Shown here: piece after piece, positions 33,259 to 35,869 of the stretch | Numbering within the stretch: the stretch's first letter is position 1 | Layout of the letters: every line of letters starts with the position of its first letter | DNA from: Bryobacterales bacterium | Lineage (GTDB): Bacteria; Acidobacteriota; Terriglobia; Bryobacterales; Bryobacteraceae | Length of the DNA stretch: 35,869 nucleotides | Direction: 5' to 3' | Assembly (NCBI GenBank): GCA_020847975.1 | Contig: JADLBD010000179.1 | Location: forward strand, 1 to 35,869 | Position numbers and translations under genes: made by a program | Notes under the pieces: generated by a model | What the model saw: the letters and a program-made list of their open reading frames with translations, nothing else | The model's database searches: none | Told to the model about the DNA's origin: nothing

Positions 33259-33633
33259 ATGCCCGTTCTCAACGAACAGAACTACCTCGGCGACTGGCTG
33301 AAGTTCGAAGCCGACAACCTTTACAGCCGCGACGAGGTGACCGTTGTTTCCGGTCAGAACCTCACGACCGGGACGGTTGTCGGCGTTATCACCGCCAGTG
33401 GCAAGGTAACGCAACTGGCGCCTGGTGCTTCGGATGGATCGCAGAACGCGGCCGGCGTGCTGTTGCTCGATGTCGACGCGTCGGCGGCCGACAAGCCCGG
33501 AGTCATCGTCGCGCGTCACGCGATCTGCTCGGACAAGAAGATCGTATGGCCGGGCGGCATCACGGGTCCGCAGAAGACTGCCGCGATCGCGCAACTGAAA
33601 GCGCTGGGCATCCTCGTCCGGGAAGGAGCGTAA
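33259..33633 (+). CDS. Head decoration protein (lambda gpD-like)
   Basis: A 124-aa protein one base after the protease stop, with GGAAAGGAG upstream. LNEQNYLGDWLKFEADNLYS, then RDEVTVVSGQNLTTGTVVGV, then VLLLDVDASAADKPGVIVAR, matches the gpD-type decoration family, whose trimers clamp the expanded capsid. Residues near the end (LKALGILVREGA) are family-typical. The order protease, gpD, capsid E is that of lambda. Confidence 0.9.
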   Translation: MPVLNEQNYLGDWLKFEADNLYSRDEVTVVSGQNLTTGTVVGVITASGKVTQLAPGASDGSQNAAGVLLLDVDASAADKPGVIVARHAICSDKKIVWPGGITGPQKTAAIAQLKALGILVREGA

Positions 33634-33639
33634 ACCACT

Positions 33640-34650
33640 ATGCCGATGATCAATCCATTCGCGAGTGACGCTTTCGATATGGCGTCGCTGACTGCCGCCA
33701 TCAACAAGATCCCGAACACGTACGGGCGGCTGGAGCAGTTGAACCTGATGGCGGCACAAGGAGTGCGCACGCGCACCATCATCATCGAAGAGATGAGCGG
33801 CGTGCTCAACCTGCTGCCGACGCAGCCCGTCGGCGCTCCCGGTACGGTCGGTACCGGAGGCAAACGGAAGACGCGCTCGTTCGTAATCCCCCACATTCCG
33901 CACGATGATGCCGTGCTGCCGGAGGAAGTGCAAGGCATCCGAGCGTTCGGATCCGAAACGGAGATGGATGCGCTGGCGAATCTGCTCGCGTTGAAACTTC
34001 AGAACATGCGGAACAAGCATGCAATCACGCTCGAACACCTCCGCATGGGAGCGCTCAAGGGCGTGATTCTGGATGCGGACGGATCGACTCTCTACGACCT
34101 GTACAGCGAGTTCGGCATCACGGCGAAGACGGTCAGCTTCGTGCTCGGCACGGCTAACACGGAGGTGCTGCTGAAGGTGCTCGAAGTGAAGCGCCACATT
34201 GAGGACAACCTCAAGGGCGAGTTCATGACCGGCATCCTGTGCTTGTGCTCGGCGGGCTTCTACGATGCGTTCACGACGCACAGCAAAGTGAAGGAAGCCT
34301 TCCAGTACTATCAGCGCAACCAACAACTCGGCAACGATTACCGGACGGGATTCACGTTCGGCGGCGTGACGTTCGAGGAGTATCGCGGCCAGGCGACCGA
34401 CGCCGCCGGCACTGTCCGGAAGTTCATTGCCGACGATGAGGCGCACTTCTTCCCTTTGGGGACTGCGAACACGTTCCGGACCTATTACGCGCCGGCTGAT
34501 TTCAATGAGACGGCGAACACGCTGGGATTGCCGCTCTACGCCAAGCAGGAGCCGCGGAAGTTCGGACGAGGTACCGACCTGCACACGCAGCAGAACCCGC
34601 TGCCGATCTGCCTCCGGCCGGAAGTGCTGGTCAAAGGCACGAAGGCTTGA
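33640..34650 (+). CDS. Major capsid protein (lambda gpE family)
   Basis: A 336-aa HK97-fold coat protein of the phage major capsid protein E family. Segments include MINPFASDAFDMASLTAAIN, RTIIIEEMSGVLNLLPTQP, then IPHDDAVLPEEVQGIRAFGS, and FEEYRGQATDAAGTVRKFIA with a terminal strand QEPRKFGRGTDLHTQQNPLP. Length is normal for the family. It would form the icosahedral shell stabilised by the gpD-like protein encoded just before it (6-base gap with GGAAGGAG). Confidence 0.95.
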   Translation: MPMINPFASDAFDMASLTAAINKIPNTYGRLEQLNLMAAQGVRTRTIIIEEMSGVLNLLPTQPVGAPGTVGTGGKRKTRSFVIPHIPHDDAVLPEEVQGIRAFGSETEMDALANLLALKLQNMRNKHAITLEHLRMGALKGVILDADGSTLYDLYSEFGITAKTVSFVLGTANTEVLLKVLEVKRHIEDNLKGEFMTGILCLCSAGFYDAFTTHSKVKEAFQYYQRNQQLGNDYRTGFTFGGVTFEEYRGQATDAAGTVRKFIADDEAHFFPLGTANTFRTYYAPADFNETANTLGLPLYAKQEPRKFGRGTDLHTQQNPLPICLRPEVLVKGTKA

Positions 34651-34653
34651 GCC

Positions 34654-34956
34654 ATGGCAGATTGGACCTCCCTGCTGAAGGGCCTCAACGGGGCCGCGCT
34701 TGCGGCTTTCGGCAGGGAGGTAATGTATTCGCCGGAGTCCGGTGCGCAGGCGACGATCCGGGCCGTTTTCGAGCCCGCGCACCAGGCGGAAGAGACTTCG
34801 CCCGGCGTTTATGCGGTGCTGTTTGTTCAGCTTTCGGATTTGCCGCAGGCGCCCGCGCGCGGGGACGAGGTAGCGGTGGACGCCATTCTTTATAAAGTCT
34901 TCGACATCGAGGCGGACACCAGCGGCGCAGCAGTGTTGCGCTTGCGACAGGTATGA
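34654..34956 (+). CDS. Head-tail connector (gpFII/attachment-like)
   Basis: A 100-aa strand-rich protein three bases after the capsid stop. GREVMYSPESGAQATIRAVF, then EPAHQAEETSPGVYAVLFVQ, then GDEVAVDAILYKVFDIEADT, fits the small lambda FII-like connector family, which caps the head after packaging so the tail can join. Assignment is from fold pattern, size and position. Confidence 0.75.
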   Translation: MADWTSLLKGLNGAALAAFGREVMYSPESGAQATIRAVFEPAHQAEETSPGVYAVLFVQLSDLPQAPARGDEVAVDAILYKVFDIEADTSGAAVLRLRQV

Positions 34957-34957
34957 C

Positions 34958-35413
34958 ATGCCTTCAGTTCGCATTTATCAGAAAAAGCAGATCAGGCTCG
35001 ACCGGCTGAACCTCCGGCAGAACCAGATGTTCAAGATCGGCAACGTCGGTGTCGCGGCGGTAAAGAATCGCGTCGGCGCGGCACTGGGTCCGGAGGATTC
35101 GGCCGCGAAGCCACTCACGAAGCGGTACGCCATCCGGAAGACGCGCCTTGGAAAGGGCAATCGCCGGAACCTCACCTTCACCGGCGACATGCTGCGCAAC
35201 TTCATGGTCCGGACCGTGAGCGAGAACAAGGCAAAGGCGAGCCTCTCGACGCGCAAGGACCGAATTAAGGCGTGGGTCGACCAGAAGATCGAAGCGTGGG
35301 CGGTCTTTTCTCCGAAGAACAGGGAGGCCGTCGTGGAGGCGGCGCGGCGAGTCGTGAATGAAATGAAGGGCCGATTGCTGGTGGAGCGGGCACTTGGAGG
35401 GAAACAGCGGTGA
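34958..35413 (+). CDS. Tail-completion / virion morphogenesis protein
   Basis: A 151-aa very basic protein one base after the connector gene. It is helical: LDRLNLRQNQMFKIGNVGVA, AVKNRVGAALGPEDSAAKPL, a GNRRNLTFTGDMLRNFMVRT segment and EAVVEAARRVVNEMKGRLLV. The layout resembles the gpZ/HK97-gp10 type tail-completion proteins at this position in lambda-like late operons. The family match is weak; position carries much of the call. It is coupled by GTGA to the next gene. Confidence 0.6.
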   Translation: MPSVRIYQKKQIRLDRLNLRQNQMFKIGNVGVAAVKNRVGAALGPEDSAAKPLTKRYAIRKTRLGKGNRRNLTFTGDMLRNFMVRTVSENKAKASLSTRKDRIKAWVDQKIEAWAVFSPKNREAVVEAARRVVNEMKGRLLVERALGGKQR

Positions 35414-35869
35414 TTGACCCAGCCGAACTGGTGGACAACTTGGTCGTACTGCTTCGGGGCATTCCGGATCTGGTTGCCGAGGTGGGCGGCGACGAGCAGC
35501 GGATCTCTGCGTACCACGATCAGTATCCGAAGCGGTCGAGCCTCGCGAATGCGATTCACCAGATGCCGACGCCGTCGGTGATGGCGGTGTGGCAGGGGAC
35601 CGCGCCCGGGTCTTTCAGCAGCGCGGAAGTGTGGAAGCACCAGGTCACCCTCTACCTGCGCGCTCGCGAGACCTTCGATGGCGATCCGCCAACTGCCTAC
35701 TACCGCCTGTTCCGGCTGATTACGAAGGGCGTGCCGGCCTCAGCCGCGGTGCCGATGCTGAATGCGACGGTCCACCCATCGTGCCATCCGATGGACCTTC
35801 CGCTCATTCAGCGACAGACAGATGCGGAAGGGCTCGATTACTTCGAAGTGCCCATTACCTTTACGGAGA
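35410..35869 (+). CDS. Tail terminator-like protein, truncated by window end
   Basis: A GTG start overlaps the preceding stop (GTGA) and the frame stays open for 153 codons to the window edge. IDPAELVDNLVVLLRGIPDL, then AEVGGDEQRISAYHDQYPKR, then VWKHQVTLYLRARETFDG, and later YYRLFRLITKGVPAS give a mixed alpha/beta protein of the size and place of the lambda gpU-type tail terminator. The C-terminus is missing, so the family is uncertain. Confidence 0.6.
   Translation, partial: MIDPAELVDNLVVLLRGIPDLVAEVGGDEQRISAYHDQYPKRSSLANAIHQMPTPSVMAVWQGTAPGSFSSAEVWKHQVTLYLRARETFDGDPPTAYYRLFRLITKGVPASAAVPMLNATVHPSCHPMDLPLIQRQTDAEGLDYFEVPITFTE

Noticed and set aside
33163..34974. 603-codon open frame on the minus strand
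   Set aside because: It lies opposite the gpD-like, capsid and connector genes, which match well-known families; its composition is that of a shadow frame.

Overview
The window is most of a lambda-like (siphovirus-type) prophage in a moderately high-GC bacterium. The gene families suggest a soil Acidobacteriota-type or similar host: a large serine recombinase with DUF2924, DUF3489, DUF5678 plus retropepsin, and UPF0175/DUF3368. That host assignment is inferred from gene families only. There is no rRNA, tRNA or housekeeping gene to anchor it. The left phage boundary probably lies between about 904 and 2412, and the right end is beyond the window, because the tail genes run off at 35869.

Layout. 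(1) 1-903, probable host flank: a minus-strand UPF0175 antitoxin reading into a DUF3368 PIN toxin broken by several frameshifts. (2) 904-2412: repeat-rich DNA around a HEPN-like gene bracketed by short direct repeats. (3) 2413-5840: a tightly overlapped plus-strand integration operon made of a small ORF, DUF2924, large serine recombinase, HTH partner, DUF2281/DUF5678-like protein and retropepsin-like protease. (4) 5828-8771: a minus-strand three-gene operon of unknown function, made of a 388-aa protein, a 483-aa zinc-ribbon/winged-helix protein and a DUF433 protein. It is the best candidate for an undescribed system here. (5) 8772-9113: an operator-like palindromic region. (6) 9114-20786: the early module, with a sigma-like factor, a ParB-like protein, a DGQHR/ParB-like protein, an Fe-S RecB-type nuclease, a Sak4-like ATPase, a DUF669 protein, an ERCC4 nuclease, a RecD2-like helicase and a 921-aa primase-helicase. 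It is followed by an iteron-like cluster of GTGTTCCAG repeats. (7) 20960-27200: a modification module with one C5-cytosine methyltransferase and two ParB-methyltransferase fusions, plus small phage proteins. (8) 27190-28005: a minus-strand DUF3489 pair. (9) 28062-35869: packaging and head genes in lambda order, namely terminase small and large, gpW, portal, S49 protease with a nested Nu3-like scaffold, gpD, capsid E, FII-like connector and tail-completion proteins.

How it works together. The recombinase operon would integrate and excise the element. The early operon resembles a phage recombination-replication module: annealing ATPase, single-strand binding protein, nucleases, helicase and primase. 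The methyltransferases, which have no restriction partner, probably protect phage DNA. The late genes package it into a lambda-type head. Start/stop overlaps (ATGA or GTGA) are pervasive and imply translational coupling. No cI-like repressor, endolysin or complete tail module is visible.
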